Source: Bacillus paramycoides (GTDB lineage Bacteria; Bacillota; Bacilli; Bacillales; Bacillaceae_G). Taken from it: a stretch of 64,000 bases of DNA. The stretch spans positions 62,001-126,000 of the forward strand of contig NZ_MAOI01000015.1 of assembly GCF_001884235.1 (NCBI RefSeq), in the 5' to 3' direction. Of this stretch, positions 44,551 through 53,072 are shown piece by piece (position 1 is the stretch's first letter; the number at the start of each line of letters is the position of its first letter). The position numbers and the translations under genes were made by a program. The notes under the pieces were generated by a model. The model did not search any database. It saw only the letters and a program-made list of their open reading frames with translations, and had not been told where the DNA came from.

Positions 44551-44584
44551 TATACAAAAATATGTTTGTTTTATTAAAATAATA

Positions 44585-44613
44585 TTGTCATAGATTCAGT
44601 ATACATTTATAAT
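44585..44613 (+). promoter_or_regulatory. Promoter of the alanine symporter gene
   Basis: TTGTCA (44585-44590), 17 bases and TATAAT (44608-44613) lie 44 bases before the TTG start. I saw no GlnR/TnrA site nearby. Confidence 0.75.
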
Positions 44614-44656
44614 TTTTATATATTCTGAAAATTCTTTATAAAGAGGAGGGGGAATA

Positions 44657-46117
44657 TTGGAAGCTATCGTAAGTTGGATAAATAATATTGTTTGGAGTCC
44701 CGCACTTGTCTATTTATGTTTAGGAGTAGGTCTATATTTTTCCATTCGAACGAGGTTTTTACAAGTAAGACATGTAGGAGAAATGGTGAAGCTTACATTT
44801 CAAGGGGAAAAATCGGATGCGGGTGTTTCTTCGTTCCAAGCGTTAGCACTTTCATTATCAGGGCGCGTTGGAACAGGAAATATTGCGGGTGTTGCAACGG
44901 CTGTTGCATTTGGTGGTCCAGGAGCTGTCTTTTGGATGTGGGCGGTAGCTTTTCTAGGAGCAGGTTCGGCTTATGTAGAATCGACACTTGCACAAATATA
45001 TAAGACGAAGCATCAAGGACAATTCCGCGGTGGTCCGGCTTATTACATTGAAAAGGGACTAGGGGTTAAATGGTACGCATTAGTGTTCGTCGCAGCAACA
45101 ATTCTTGCGACGGGGATGCTGTTACCGGGTGTTCAGGCGAATAGTATTGCTATAAGTTTGGAAACAGCTTTTGGCATTAATACTTCGGTATCCGGAGCGG
45201 TATTAGTAGCGGCATTAGCACTTATTATTTTTGGTGGAGTTAAGCGAATTGCTAACGTAGCGCAAGTTGTAGTGCCATTTATGGCGCTTGGTTACATTTT
45301 AGTAGCTTGTGTAATTGTAGCTATGAATATTGAAAAATTACCAGACGCTTTCATGTTAATTTTAAAAAGTGCATTTGCATTAGAAGCAGCTTTTGGTGGA
45401 ATCATTGGTTTAGCAATTTCTTGGGGTGTAAAACGTGGTATTTATTCAAATGAAGCAGGGCAAGGAACTGGGGCTCATGCGGCGGCAGCTGCTGAAGTAT
45501 CACATCCAGCTAAACAAGGGTTAGTACAAGCATTTTCCGTTTACATTGATACATTATTTGTTTGTTCAGCAACAGCATTTATGATGATTATTACAGGCAT
45601 GTATAACGTATTTGATGCAAGCGGAAAAAACTTTATCGTCAATAAATTAAATGGTGCACAGCCAGGTCCTGGTTATACACAGGCAGCAGTAGAATCTGTT
45701 TTTCCTGGATTCGGAAACGCTTTCGTAGCAATTTCTCTATTATTCTTCGCATTTACAACTATTATGGCTTATTACTACATTGCAGAAACGAATATTGCTT
45801 ACTTAAACCGCGATAAAGACCGTCCTTGGATGTCTATCGTACTAAAGTTTGTATTCTTAGGAGTTGTATTCTACGGTTGTGTAAAAACAGCCGCAACAGC
45901 ATGGGCTTTAGGTGATATTGGTGTAGGAATTATGGCATGGGTTAATATTATTGCGATTCTATTATTACAAAAACCAGCATTGATCGCATTAAAGGATTAT
46001 GAAAAGCAGAAAAAAGAAGGAAAAGATCCAGTATTCGATCCACAGCCGTTAGGAATTAAAAATGCAGATTTCTGGGAGCATGAATACGGGAAAGATAAAA
46101 AAGAAGAAGTATCTTAA
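44657..46117 (+). CDS. alsT: Sodium:alanine (AGCS family) symporter
   Basis: A 486-residue importer of alanine, glycine or glutamine with sodium. It begins at TTG 44657 behind GAGGAGGGGG. The family signature [16 protein letters not shown] follows the [15 protein letters not shown] motif at about residue 70. Later segments include [19 protein letters not shown] and [20 protein letters not shown]. In Bacillus, AlsT-type symporters neighbour glutamine genes, as here (glnQHMP follows). A terminator separates the two units. Confidence 0.9.
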   Translation: MEAIVSWINNIVWSPALVYLCLGVGLYFSIRTRFLQVRHVGEMVKLTFQGEKSDAGVSSFQALALSLSGRVGTGNIAGVATAVAFGGPGAVFWMWAVAFLGAGSAYVESTLAQIYKTKHQGQFRGGPAYYIEKGLGVKWYALVFVAATILATGMLLPGVQANSIAISLETAFGINTSVSGAVLVAALALIIFGGVKRIANVAQVVVPFMALGYILVACVIVAMNIEKLPDAFMLILKSAFALEAAFGGIIGLAISWGVKRGIYSNEAGQGTGAHAAAAAEVSHPAKQGLVQAFSVYIDTLFVCSATAFMMIITGMYNVFDASGKNFIVNKLNGAQPGPGYTQAAVESVFPGFGNAFVAISLLFFAFTTIMAYYYIAETNIAYLNRDKDRPWMSIVLKFVFLGVVFYGCVKTAATAWALGDIGVGIMAWVNIIAILLLQKPALIALKDYEKQKKEGKDPVFDPQPLGIKNADFWEHEYGKDKKEEVS

Positions 46118-46133
46118 TAGAATAGGAATAGAG

Positions 46134-46161
46134 GAGCAAAGGGAAAGCCCTTTGCTCTTTT
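46134..46161 (+). terminator. Terminator of alsT
   Basis: GAGCAAAGGG and CCCTTTGCTC form a perfect 10 bp stem with a 4-base loop and a T-run. Confidence 0.9.
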
Positions 46162-46253
46162 TTATGTGCAAAATGAGACTGAAAGTTATTTTTTTGTCCA
46201 TTTTTGAATATAAAAAGAATGTACATGCTTTGTTAGGGGAAGGGGGGAGTTTG

Positions 46254-46982
46254 TTGATTGAGTTTCGTAATGTAAATAAATATTATGGTAACTTTCAAGT
46301 TTTGAAAAATATTAATGTGCAAGTGCAAAAGGGTGAAGTGGTAGTAGTTATTGGGCCTTCAGGGTCAGGGAAAAGTACGTTACTTCGGTGTATAAATCAA
46401 TTGGAGTCAATTACTGATGGAGAATTGATTGTACAAAATACGGAAGTACACAATGCGAAAACAAATATGAATGAATTGCGCCGAAATATTGGGATGGTCT
46501 TTCAACACTTTTATTTATATCCACATAAAACAGTACTTCAAAATATTACACTGGCGCCAATTAAAGTAAATAAAGCATCAAAAGAGGAAGCTGAGAAAAC
46601 AGCGATGTTTTATTTAGAAAAGGTAGGAATCCCGGAGAAGGCCGGTGTATATCCACATCAACTATCGGGAGGACAACAGCAAAGGGTAGCAATTGCAAGA
46701 GGGCTTGCGATGCAGCCGAAAACTATGTTGTTTGATGAGCCAACGTCTGCTCTTGATCCAGAGATGATTGGTGAAGTGCTTGATGTTATGAAAGCGCTGG
46801 CTAAAGAAGGGATGACGATGGTTGTTGTCACACATGAGATGGGATTTGCACGTGAGGTAGCAGATAGGATTTTATTTATGGATGACGGCCAAATTATTGA
46901 AGATACAACACCAGCACAATTTTTTGCAAATCCTGAACAAGAAAGAGCTCGTTTGTTTTTAAGTCGGGTGTTAAATCATTAA
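46254..46982 (+). CDS. glnQ: Glutamine ABC transporter ATP-binding protein
   Basis: A 242-residue ABC ATPase from TTG 46254, behind AGGGGGGAG. This gives exactly the length and N-terminus (M-I-x-F-x-N-V-N-K-x-Y-G) known for Bacillus GlnQ. Walker A is G34-P-S-G-S-G-K-S-T42, Q-loop [12 protein letters not shown], signature [16 protein letters not shown], Walker [15 protein letters not shown], switch [10 protein letters not shown]. It powers uptake of glutamine or a related polar amino acid with GlnH, GlnM and GlnP. glnH starts 12 bases later. Confidence 0.93.
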   Translation: MIEFRNVNKYYGNFQVLKNINVQVQKGEVVVVIGPSGSGKSTLLRCINQLESITDGELIVQNTEVHNAKTNMNELRRNIGMVFQHFYLYPHKTVLQNITLAPIKVNKASKEEAEKTAMFYLEKVGIPEKAGVYPHQLSGGQQQRVAIARGLAMQPKTMLFDEPTSALDPEMIGEVLDVMKALAKEGMTMVVVTHEMGFAREVADRILFMDDGQIIEDTTPAQFFANPEQERARLFLSRVLNH

Positions 46983-46994
46983 AGGAGGAATTTC

Positions 46995-47825
46995 ATGCTT
47001 AAAATGAAAAAGTTGTTTACTTTAATTGTATTTTCATGCCTATTCGTGCTCGTTGTCGCTGGATGTGGAAATAAAAAAGATGAGGCGAAAGAAACAAATA
47101 CGAAGCAAGGTGGAGTTGTTGAGCAAATTAAGAAGCGCGGGAAATTAGTAGTCGGGGTGAAAAATGATACGAATTTATTTGGATTGAAAAATCCTTCAAC
47201 CGGGAAGGTAGAAGGATTTGATATTGATGTAGCAAAGGCGCTTGCGAAAAAGATTCTTGGAGATGAAAATAAATTAGAGCTGAAAGAAGTAACTTCTAAA
47301 ACACGTATTCCTATGCTGAAAAATGGTGATATTGACGTGATTATCGCAACAATGACGATTACGGAAGAACGTAAAAAAGAAGTTGATTTTTCAGATGTAT
47401 ATTTTAAAGCGGGGCAATCGTTACTTGTGAAAAAAGGAAGCAATATTAAAAGTATTGATGATGTGAAAAAAGATGTAAAAGTATTGGCTGTGAAAGGCTC
47501 AACGTCTACAAATAACATTCGTCAAAAGGCACCGGAAGCGACTGTATTGGAGTTTGAAAATTATAGTGAGGCATTTACAGCGTTAAAGGCAGGCAAAGGA
47601 GATGTTTTAACGACAGATAATGCGATATTGTACGGAATGGCAAAGCAAGATGCAAATTATGAAGTTGTTGGGAAAATCTTTACGGATGAACCGTACGGAA
47701 TTGCAGTTCAAAAAGGTGCGGACGATTTAACGAAAGAGATTAATAGTTTACTAAAAGATATGAAGGCTAATGGGGAATACGATAAATTGTATGAAAAATG
47801 GATCGGTCAAAAACAAGAAAAATAA
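46995..47825 (+). CDS. glnH: Glutamine ABC transporter substrate-binding lipoprotein
   Basis: A 276-residue family-3 solute-binding protein with a lipoprotein signal (V-A-G-Cys24). The binding fold shows KLVVGVKNDTNLFG, FDIDVAKALAKKIL, IIATMTITEERKKEVDFS and AVKGSTSTNNI, with the Arg/Asp contacts expected for an alpha-amino-acid ligand. AAGGAGG precedes the ATG. The TAA stop lies inside the first bases of bcr1-like copy B. Permease genes follow only after the repeat and a hairpin. Confidence 0.92.
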   Translation: MLKMKKLFTLIVFSCLFVLVVAGCGNKKDEAKETNTKQGGVVEQIKKRGKLVVGVKNDTNLFGLKNPSTGKVEGFDIDVAKALAKKILGDENKLELKEVTSKTRIPMLKNGDIDVIIATMTITEERKKEVDFSDVYFKAGQSLLVKKGSNIKSIDDVKKDVKVLAVKGSTSTNNIRQKAPEATVLEFENYSEAFTALKAGKGDVLTTDNAILYGMAKQDANYEVVGKIFTDEPYGIAVQKGADDLTKEINSLLKDMKANGEYDKLYEKWIGQKQEK

Positions 47826-47894
47826 AGTGAAACTTTAATCAGTGGGGGAGGGGTTTACTCCTACTAATTATTAGCCTACACCAATCGGGATAAA
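47821..47894. repeat. bcr1-like repeat, copy B (internally deleted)
   Basis: This 74-base element has both conserved ends: AATAAAGTGAAACTTTAA on the left and CGGGATAAA on the right. The middle 80 or so bases, including the second hairpin, are missing, and the sequence jumps at a GGG shared by CAATCGGG and GCGGGATAAA. The first hairpin is degenerate (AGTGGGGGAGGG with CTCCTACT). It sits between glnH and glnM. Confidence 0.8.
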
Positions 47895-47905
47895 TAGTAA
47901 GAATG

Positions 47906-47930
47906 AGAGGATGAGGGATGCTCATCCTCT
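47906..47930 (+). terminator. Intra-operon hairpin between glnH and glnM
   Basis: AGAGGATGAG and CTCATCCTCT form a perfect 10 bp stem with a 5-base loop. The T-run is poor (TCTTATAAAG), so it may attenuate or stabilise the glnQH transcript rather than end it. Confidence 0.55.
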
Positions 47931-47956
47931 TCTTATAAAGAAAGAGGTGATTGTAC

Positions 47957-48613
47957 TTGCCTGATTTTTCTATTTTGACAACTAACATTGATATGTATTT
48001 AGAAGGATTTAAATATACGGTAATGTCTAGTGTAATTGCGCTAATAGGAAGTTTTGTTTTAGGGGTTATTATGGCGGTGATGCGTATTGCACCTATCCGT
48101 ATTTTGAATTGGATCGGATCTGCCTATGTAGAATTTGTTAGAAATATTCCACTCGTATTAATTGCATTCATTTTCTATTTTGCTTTGCCTGTAATAGGAA
48201 TTACTTTTAATGGTTTTGTAGCAGGGACAGTTGCGCTTACAGTTTATACAGCTGCTTTTATTGCGGAAGTAATTCGTGCGGGTATTTTATCAGTCGCGAA
48301 AGGACAAATGGAAGCGGCGCGCTCTTCAGGCCTAACATACGTACAAGCGATGTATTATATTGTTTTACCTCAAGCGATGAAAATCGTAATCCCTCCTTTA
48401 GGAAATCAATTTCTCAATTTAGTGAAGAACTCTTCTATACTCGGAATTATTGCTGGGGTGGATTTAATGTATCAAGGAGATTTAATTTCAACGAAGACGT
48501 TCGTTACGTTTGATGTATATATATTTGTCGGGATGTTTTATTTAGTATTAACAATTCCGCTAAGTATGCTAGTGCGTTATTTGGAAAGACGCTTGGCAAA
48601 GGAGGCGGTGTAA
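47957..48613 (+). CDS. glnM: Glutamine ABC transporter permease (first)
   Basis: A 218-residue HisM/GlnP-type permease with five or so helices. The EAA loop IRAGILSVAKGQMEAARSSG is adjacent to GLTYVQAMYYIVLPQA, which contacts GlnQ. TTG 47957 is preferred: it is 6 bases from AAAGAGGTGA, whereas TTG 47951 abuts it. The gene stops directly against the ATG of the second permease, indicating translational coupling. A bcr1-like repeat and a hairpin separate it from glnH. Confidence 0.88.
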   Translation: MPDFSILTTNIDMYLEGFKYTVMSSVIALIGSFVLGVIMAVMRIAPIRILNWIGSAYVEFVRNIPLVLIAFIFYFALPVIGITFNGFVAGTVALTVYTAAFIAEVIRAGILSVAKGQMEAARSSGLTYVQAMYYIVLPQAMKIVIPPLGNQFLNLVKNSSILGIIAGVDLMYQGDLISTKTFVTFDVYIFVGMFYLVLTIPLSMLVRYLERRLAKEAV

Positions 48614-49258
48614 ATGGATTTTCAAGGTGCTATTACGGGAGATCATATACTCTTTTTATTAAAAGGATTGCTTATAACGCTAGAAGTCGCTCTTGTAGCG
48701 ATTGTACTTAGTTTTATTATCGGTAGTGTAATCGGAACTTTGCGCTATACAAAAATACCCGTCGTCTCACAAATACTAGGCTTTATCGTTGAAGTCATTC
48801 GAAATTTACCCCTTCTTCTAATTATATTTTTTACGTATTTTGCACTTCCAGAGGCAGGTTTGAAATTAGAAATTATAACAGCCGCAATTGTTGCTTTAAC
48901 GATATTTGAAGCGGCGATGATATCTGAAATTGTTCGAAGTGGTCTATTATCTATCGAAAAAGGACAAATTGAAGCGGCGCGCTCGTCAGGATTAACATAT
49001 GTCCAAACGGTTTGGAACATTATTTTACCGCAAGCGTTGAGAAGAATGGTACCGCCGCTTGTCAGCCAATTTATTTCATTATTAAAGGATACGTCACTGG
49101 CAGTTGTTATATCATTGCCGGAGCTTATGCATAATGCTCAAATTATTAGCGGACAGAACGTAAATTATATGATTCCAACATTTATATTAGCAGCTTGTAT
49201 GTATTTCATCGTAAATTACAGTTTATCAATTTTATCGAGAAGATTAGAACTTCGTTAA
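48614..49258 (+). CDS. glnP: Glutamine ABC transporter permease (second)
   Basis: A 214-residue paralogue of the preceding permease, starting at the base after its stop (GGAGGCGGTGTAA supplies the ribosome-binding site). The EAA loop is VRSGLLSIEKGQIEAARSSG followed by GLTYVQTVWNIILPQALRRM. It pairs with GlnM to form the membrane channel of the glutamine transporter. It ends before a terminator. The two permease genes show clear duplication in the loop region, down to near-identical DNA words such as GAAGCGGCGCGCTC. Confidence 0.9.
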   Translation: MDFQGAITGDHILFLLKGLLITLEVALVAIVLSFIIGSVIGTLRYTKIPVVSQILGFIVEVIRNLPLLLIIFFTYFALPEAGLKLEIITAAIVALTIFEAAMISEIVRSGLLSIEKGQIEAARSSGLTYVQTVWNIILPQALRRMVPPLVSQFISLLKDTSLAVVISLPELMHNAQIISGQNVNYMIPTFILAACMYFIVNYSLSILSRRLELR

Positions 49259-49286
49259 CTCTTACAATAATACGTAAGAGTTTTTC
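49257..49286 (+). terminator. Terminator of glnQHMP
   Basis: AACTCTTAC and GTAAGAGTT pair with an 8-base loop, followed by TTTT. The first bases belong to the glnP stop. Confidence 0.85.
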
Positions 49287-49384
49287 CTTATAAATCCTTA
49301 ATTACCTTAAAATAGAATCCGAATCTCTTAATAATTAAATTTTTATAATATTTTATCAGAAAAGTTTTAATTTTATATAGAAAT

Positions 49385-49398
49385 TGTAACCGCTTTCG
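49385..49398 (+). promoter_or_regulatory. Possible cre site upstream of the amino-acid permease
   Basis: TGTAACCGCTTTCG matches the cre consensus at 13 of 14 positions (last base differs), 62 bases before the gene. Suggestive only. Confidence 0.4.
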
Positions 49399-49460
49399 TG
49401 TATATTTTTATTATCAGAAAATTTTAAAAAGAGATAGAGGGTTTATAGGGGAGGATTACA

Positions 49461-50885
49461 ATGCAGCAAACAACGAATGATAAATTACATCGTACGATGA
49501 AGAGTAGACATTTATTTATGATAGCACTAGGTGGTGTAATCGGGACAGGGTTTTTCCTGGGTTCAGGATACACTATTAATCAAGCTGGACCAGGGGGAGC
49601 AATTCTTTCTTATTTAGTGGGCGGATTTATTATGTATTTAACAATGCTTTGTCTTGGAGAGCTAACGGTAGCGATGCCAGTTTCAGGTTCTTTCCAAAAG
49701 TATGCGACGAAGTTTATCGGGCCTGGAACTGGATTTATGATCGGCTGGCTATACTGGCTTGGATGGGCAGTAACAGTAGGATTAGAATTAACGTCGATCG
49801 GTTTAATGATGAAAAGATGGTTTCCAAATGTTGATGTTTGGGTATGGTGTCTCGTATTCGGGGTTATTTTATATGCTTCAAACGCTATCTCAGCGAAAAG
49901 TTATGCTGAATTAGAGTTTTGGTTCTCTAGTATTAAGGTAGTTACAATTATTGCATTTGTTGTTCTTGGTGGTAGTGCATTACTAGGATTTTTACCATAC
50001 GACGGAAAAGAAGCAGCACCTCTTTTCTCTAACTTTGTAAGTGACGGCGGACTATTCCCAAATGGACTAGCTGCAGTACTTCTTACGATGATTACAGTTA
50101 ACTTTTCATTCCAAGGAACAGAGTTAATCGGGATTGCAGCAGGAGAGAGTCAGGAGCCTGAAAAAACAATTCCACGCGCAATTCGTAATACAGTATGGCG
50201 CATTATGTTATTCTTCATTTTAACAATGACAATTTTAGTAGGATTAATTTCTTGGAAAGAAGCAGGAGTAATTGAAAGTCCATTCGTAGTTGTATTTGAT
50301 AAAATTGGTATTCCATATGCAGCGGATATTATGAACTTCGTTATTATTACTGCTTTATTATCTGTAGCGAACTCAGGATTATATGCAGCAACGCGTATAC
50401 TATGGTCACTTGCAAATGAAGGAATGGCACCAACTTCTTTCAAGAAAGTAAATAAGCGTGGTATTCCGATTACAGCGTTAGTCGTAACAATTGCTGTTGC
50501 GGCGTTATCTTTATTAACAAGCTTCCTTGCAGAAGATACAGTATATATGTATTTATTATCTATAGCTGGTTTATCCGCTGTTTCAAGTTGGATCATTATT
50601 GCTTTATCACAACTTCGCTTTAGAAGTCAGTATATAAAAGGCGGAGGAAAGTTAGAGGACTTAAAGTATAGAACACCACTATATCCGATTGTCCCAATTT
50701 TAGCTTTAATTACAAATAGTATCGTTGTTATTAGTTTAGCGTTTATTCCTGAACAACGAATGGCGTTATATTGTGGTGTTCCATTTATCATTTTCTGCTA
50801 CATATATTATTATATGAGTAAGAAACGGCAGAAACCGATGAAAGTGGAGATGGAAGCGAAGTATGAAAATAAAAATCAAGCATGA
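49461..50885 (+). CDS. Amino-acid permease, AAT family of the APC superfamily
   Basis: A 474-residue, 12-helix importer. The N-terminus RTMKSRHLFMIALGGVIGTG and FFLGSGYTINQAGPGGAILSY is the standard AAT signature (GABA, lysine, S-methylmethionine, arginine permeases). FQGTELIGIAAGESQEPEKT is the conserved intracellular helix region. The substrate is not determinable. GGGGAGG precedes the ATG. The gene overlaps the OsmC gene by 23 bases, suggesting coupled translation. Confidence 0.88.
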   Translation: MQQTTNDKLHRTMKSRHLFMIALGGVIGTGFFLGSGYTINQAGPGGAILSYLVGGFIMYLTMLCLGELTVAMPVSGSFQKYATKFIGPGTGFMIGWLYWLGWAVTVGLELTSIGLMMKRWFPNVDVWVWCLVFGVILYASNAISAKSYAELEFWFSSIKVVTIIAFVVLGGSALLGFLPYDGKEAAPLFSNFVSDGGLFPNGLAAVLLTMITVNFSFQGTELIGIAAGESQEPEKTIPRAIRNTVWRIMLFFILTMTILVGLISWKEAGVIESPFVVVFDKIGIPYAADIMNFVIITALLSVANSGLYAATRILWSLANEGMAPTSFKKVNKRGIPITALVVTIAVAALSLLTSFLAEDTVYMYLLSIAGLSAVSSWIIIALSQLRFRSQYIKGGGKLEDLKYRTPLYPIVPILALITNSIVVISLAFIPEQRMALYCGVPFIIFCYIYYYMSKKRQKPMKVEMEAKYENKNQA

Positions 50886-51240
50886 TAATATTCGAGCAGA
50901 TTTATCGTATGACAAATTAGCAATCGGAAAAGAAGATGGGTATTCACCGTTAGAATTACTCGTTTCTTCTATTGCGGGATGCAGTGCAATTGTTTTTCGA
51001 ACGATTTTAGAAAAGAAACGTATTACATACGATACGTTTACAATTGAAACTGAAATTGGGAGAAGTGAAGCTTTATCAAAACCAGTTGAAAGTATTCATT
51101 TGCACTACAAAATAAAAGCACAAGGTATTACTGAAGAACAATTAGACAAGGCACTGCAACTTGCGGTAAAGAACTGTACGATCGTTCAATCTGTAAAGGA
51201 TAGTATAAAGGTTACAGAAACAATCGAATTAATAAAGTGA
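50863..51240 (+). CDS. OsmC/Ohr-family protein
   Basis: A 125-residue protein with the OsmC fold: GKEDGYSPLELLVSSIAGC contributes the first redox cysteine (about Cys40), and LAVKNCTIVQSVKDSI the second (about Cys104). Members reduce organic or fatty-acid peroxides using these two thiols. It begins within the end of the permease gene. The final codons read IELIK, and the TGA stop (51238-51240) lies in the first 10 bases of bcr1-like copy C, so the C-terminus has been set by the repeat. Confidence 0.85.
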   Translation: MKIKIKHDNIRADLSYDKLAIGKEDGYSPLELLVSSIAGCSAIVFRTILEKKRITYDTFTIETEIGRSEALSKPVESIHLHYKIKAQGITEEQLDKALQLAVKNCTIVQSVKDSIKVTETIELIK

Positions 51241-51384
51241 AACTTTAATCAGTGGGTGTTTATCCCCACTGATTATTAGTTGAACCAATCGGGCTTTTAC
51301 GGGCAGTTGATCTCCTATCTAACTCCTTTGCTTTACAGCAGAATTTTGAGATAGGAGTCTTACTGCCCGTTAATGCGGGATAAA
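51231..51384. repeat. bcr1-like repeat, copy C (full length)
   Basis: This 154-base element is collinear with copy A, including AATAAAGTGAAACTTTAA, ATTAGTTGAACCAATCGGGC, ACGGGCAGTTGATCTCC and ACTGCCCGTTAATGCGGG. The hairpins are conserved although their arms differ from copy A (CTCCTATCT pairs with AGATAGGAG here). It carries terminal ATAAA at both ends. Confidence 0.85.
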
Positions 51385-51393
51385 GTAAGATGT

Positions 51394-51424
51394 AAAAACG
51401 TGAGAATAGGGCGCTCACGTTTTT
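51394..51424. terminator. Terminator downstream of bcr1 copy C
   Basis: AAAAACGTGAG and CTCACGTTTTT pair with a 9-base loop, between the OsmC gene and the convergent WYL regulator gene. Confidence 0.88.
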
Positions 51425-51457
51425 ATGTTTTTGAAAGAGGAATTCTCTTACGTCTTT

Positions 51458-52408
51458 TTAGTCTCCATACATATTTAAAACTTCTTTCGCACGTATGCGT
51501 AAACCATCTATTAATTCTTTCGGTTCTAAAACTTTTGCATCTTTTCCAAGCCGATAAAATAAAGGGGTAATAAAATTAATTTCTCCTTTATCAATTGTTG
51601 AATTTATATACCCTGTCCCATCTTCGTTTACTTCAACGAACTCTTCAAGGTAAGGAACGCTTTTACATTGGCGCACGCCTTCTGTCGTTAATAAAACATG
51701 TAACTGAGTAGGAATGATTATTACGTTAGAGTTAGAGGCAAACCATTCTTCTAAATTCATGAATGTATCTTCGTTTTCTTCCATTGATAATATGGAAAGA
51801 ATACGATCGACACGATACAGTAATACTTTTTTTCTACTAAAGTCATAGGATGGCAAATACCATAAACCATCGTGAGCATATACACCGATAGGATGAACAT
51901 GTTTTGTTTTTATTCCAGATTTAGATTCGTATTGAAAGTGTAAATTTTTATTTTCAATAGCTGCTGTTAACACTTCTTTTAAAAGTGGTGTATCAATTGT
52001 CCTCTTCGGATTCCAAAAAGCGATATAAGAACGTATTTTATCAACTTTAGCTTTCGCATCATTTTGTAGAGAGCCATATAGTTTATGTGTAACGGAATTG
52101 ATTTCCGTATTAAAAGGCAAGTTACGATAGTAGCTTAAAGATTGAAAAGCAAAAAAGATGGAGACAGCTTCTTCTTCAGTGAATAAAATAGGTGGAATTA
52201 CTCTATTCGTTAATACTTTATATCCTCCATTGCGACCTTGTTCAGCGTAAATGGGTAACCCCATATCACTCAAATCTAAAATGTATCTATGAACAGTACG
52301 AATAGATATATTGAACTCATCAGCTATTTCTTGAGCTGTAAATTTCCTTTTTGCAGAAGCGAATATAAGAATGTCTAATAAACGTTTTGCTTTTGACAAG
52401 GATATCAC
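51458..52408 (-). CDS. HTH-WYL transcriptional regulator (YafY-like)
   Basis: A 316-residue regulator. The N-terminal helix-turn-helix is RKFTAQEIADEFNISIRTVHRYI. The WYL domain follows at about 145-230, with HPIGVYAHDGLWYLPSYD carrying the W-Y-L residues. Such proteins usually sense a small ligand and control a neighbouring gene. The divergent reductase-like gene and the palindrome between them (52423-52445) make a local circuit likely. GGTGATA precedes the start. The ligand is unknown. Confidence 0.87.
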   Translation of the reverse strand: MISLSKAKRLLDILIFASAKRKFTAQEIADEFNISIRTVHRYILDLSDMGLPIYAEQGRNGGYKVLTNRVIPPILFTEEEAVSIFFAFQSLSYYRNLPFNTEINSVTHKLYGSLQNDAKAKVDKIRSYIAFWNPKRTIDTPLLKEVLTAAIENKNLHFQYESKSGIKTKHVHPIGVYAHDGLWYLPSYDFSRKKVLLYRVDRILSILSMEENEDTFMNLEEWFASNSNVIIIPTQLHVLLTTEGVRQCKSVPYLEEFVEVNEDGTGYINSTIDKGEINFITPLFYRLGKDAKVLEPKELIDGLRIRAKEVLNMYGD

Positions 52409-52422
52409 CTTTTTCTTTTTTT

Positions 52423-52445
52423 AACATGCCATTAATTGTCATGTT
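52423..52445. promoter_or_regulatory. Candidate operator of the WYL regulator
   Basis: AACATGCCATTAATTGTCATGTT is a near-perfect palindrome (two mismatched pairs) centred on TTAAT. It lies in the 98-base gap between the divergent WYL and reductase genes, close to the WYL start. Confidence 0.6.
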
Positions 52446-52506
52446 TTACGGTTAGTATAGTGCTTACATAATGATTTTATCAATATGAGAAGCAAGGAGG
52501 AAAAAT

Positions 52507-53031
52507 ATGTCACGTGAAATGGTTTTATTTATTGCAGCTAGCTTGGATGGATTTATCGCGAAAGAAGACGATGATTTACAATGGTTAATGGAAACTGAAG
52601 GAGAGGGCGATAACGGTTATACAGAAATGTATGAATCGATTGATACATTAATTATGGGGAAGAGAACGTATGATTACGTGGTAGAGCATACGGAAACATT
52701 CCCGTACCTAGATAAAAAATGTTATGTTTTTTCTAATTCAGAAAAAGGTTCGAATGAACATGTAGAGTTTGTAAATGAAGATGTAGTGGAGCTTACAAAA
52801 AGATTAAAAGAGCAAGAAGGCTCTAAAATATGGCTAGTCGGTGGAGGGAATCTACTGGGAGCCTTTCTAAAGAATAATCTAATTGATGAATATATTGTTA
52901 CGATTACACCTCATATATTAGGTTCTGGTATTCCGTTATTTAAAGAAAAGAATCCGGAAATTAATTTAACTTTAACGGATACAAAACGTTTTGGTCAGTT
53001 TGTAAACTTATATTATAAAAGAAAAGCCTAA
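52507..53031 (+). CDS. Dihydrofolate reductase-like (RibD C-terminal family) protein
   Basis: A 174-residue protein of the RibD_C/YyaP type. It has the opening VLFIAASLDGFIA, then IDTLIMGKRTYD, a central strand KIWLVGGGNLLGAFLKNNLI (nucleotide-binding GGG) and DEYIVTITPHILGSGIPLF. Relatives reduce pteridine or flavin-precursor substrates with NADPH, but many are uncharacterised. AAGGAGG precedes the ATG. Its divergent partner is the WYL regulator. A terminator lies 14 bases after the stop. Confidence 0.87.
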   Translation: MSREMVLFIAASLDGFIAKEDDDLQWLMETEGEGDNGYTEMYESIDTLIMGKRTYDYVVEHTETFPYLDKKCYVFSNSEKGSNEHVEFVNEDVVELTKRLKEQEGSKIWLVGGGNLLGAFLKNNLIDEYIVTITPHILGSGIPLFKEKNPEINLTLTDTKRFGQFVNLYYKRKA

Positions 53032-53041
53032 ATGATAATAG

Positions 53042-53072
53042 AACACGACTATGAATGTATAGTCGTGTTTTA
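53042..53072. terminator. Bidirectional terminator
   Basis: AACACGACTA and TAGTCGTGTT pair with an 8-base loop between two convergent genes, followed by TTATT. Confidence 0.82.

Noticed and set aside
46979-47518. Open frame of about 179 codons antisense to glnH
   Set aside because: Ser/Phe-rich shadow of the coding strand with no start signal; glnH is complete on the other strand.
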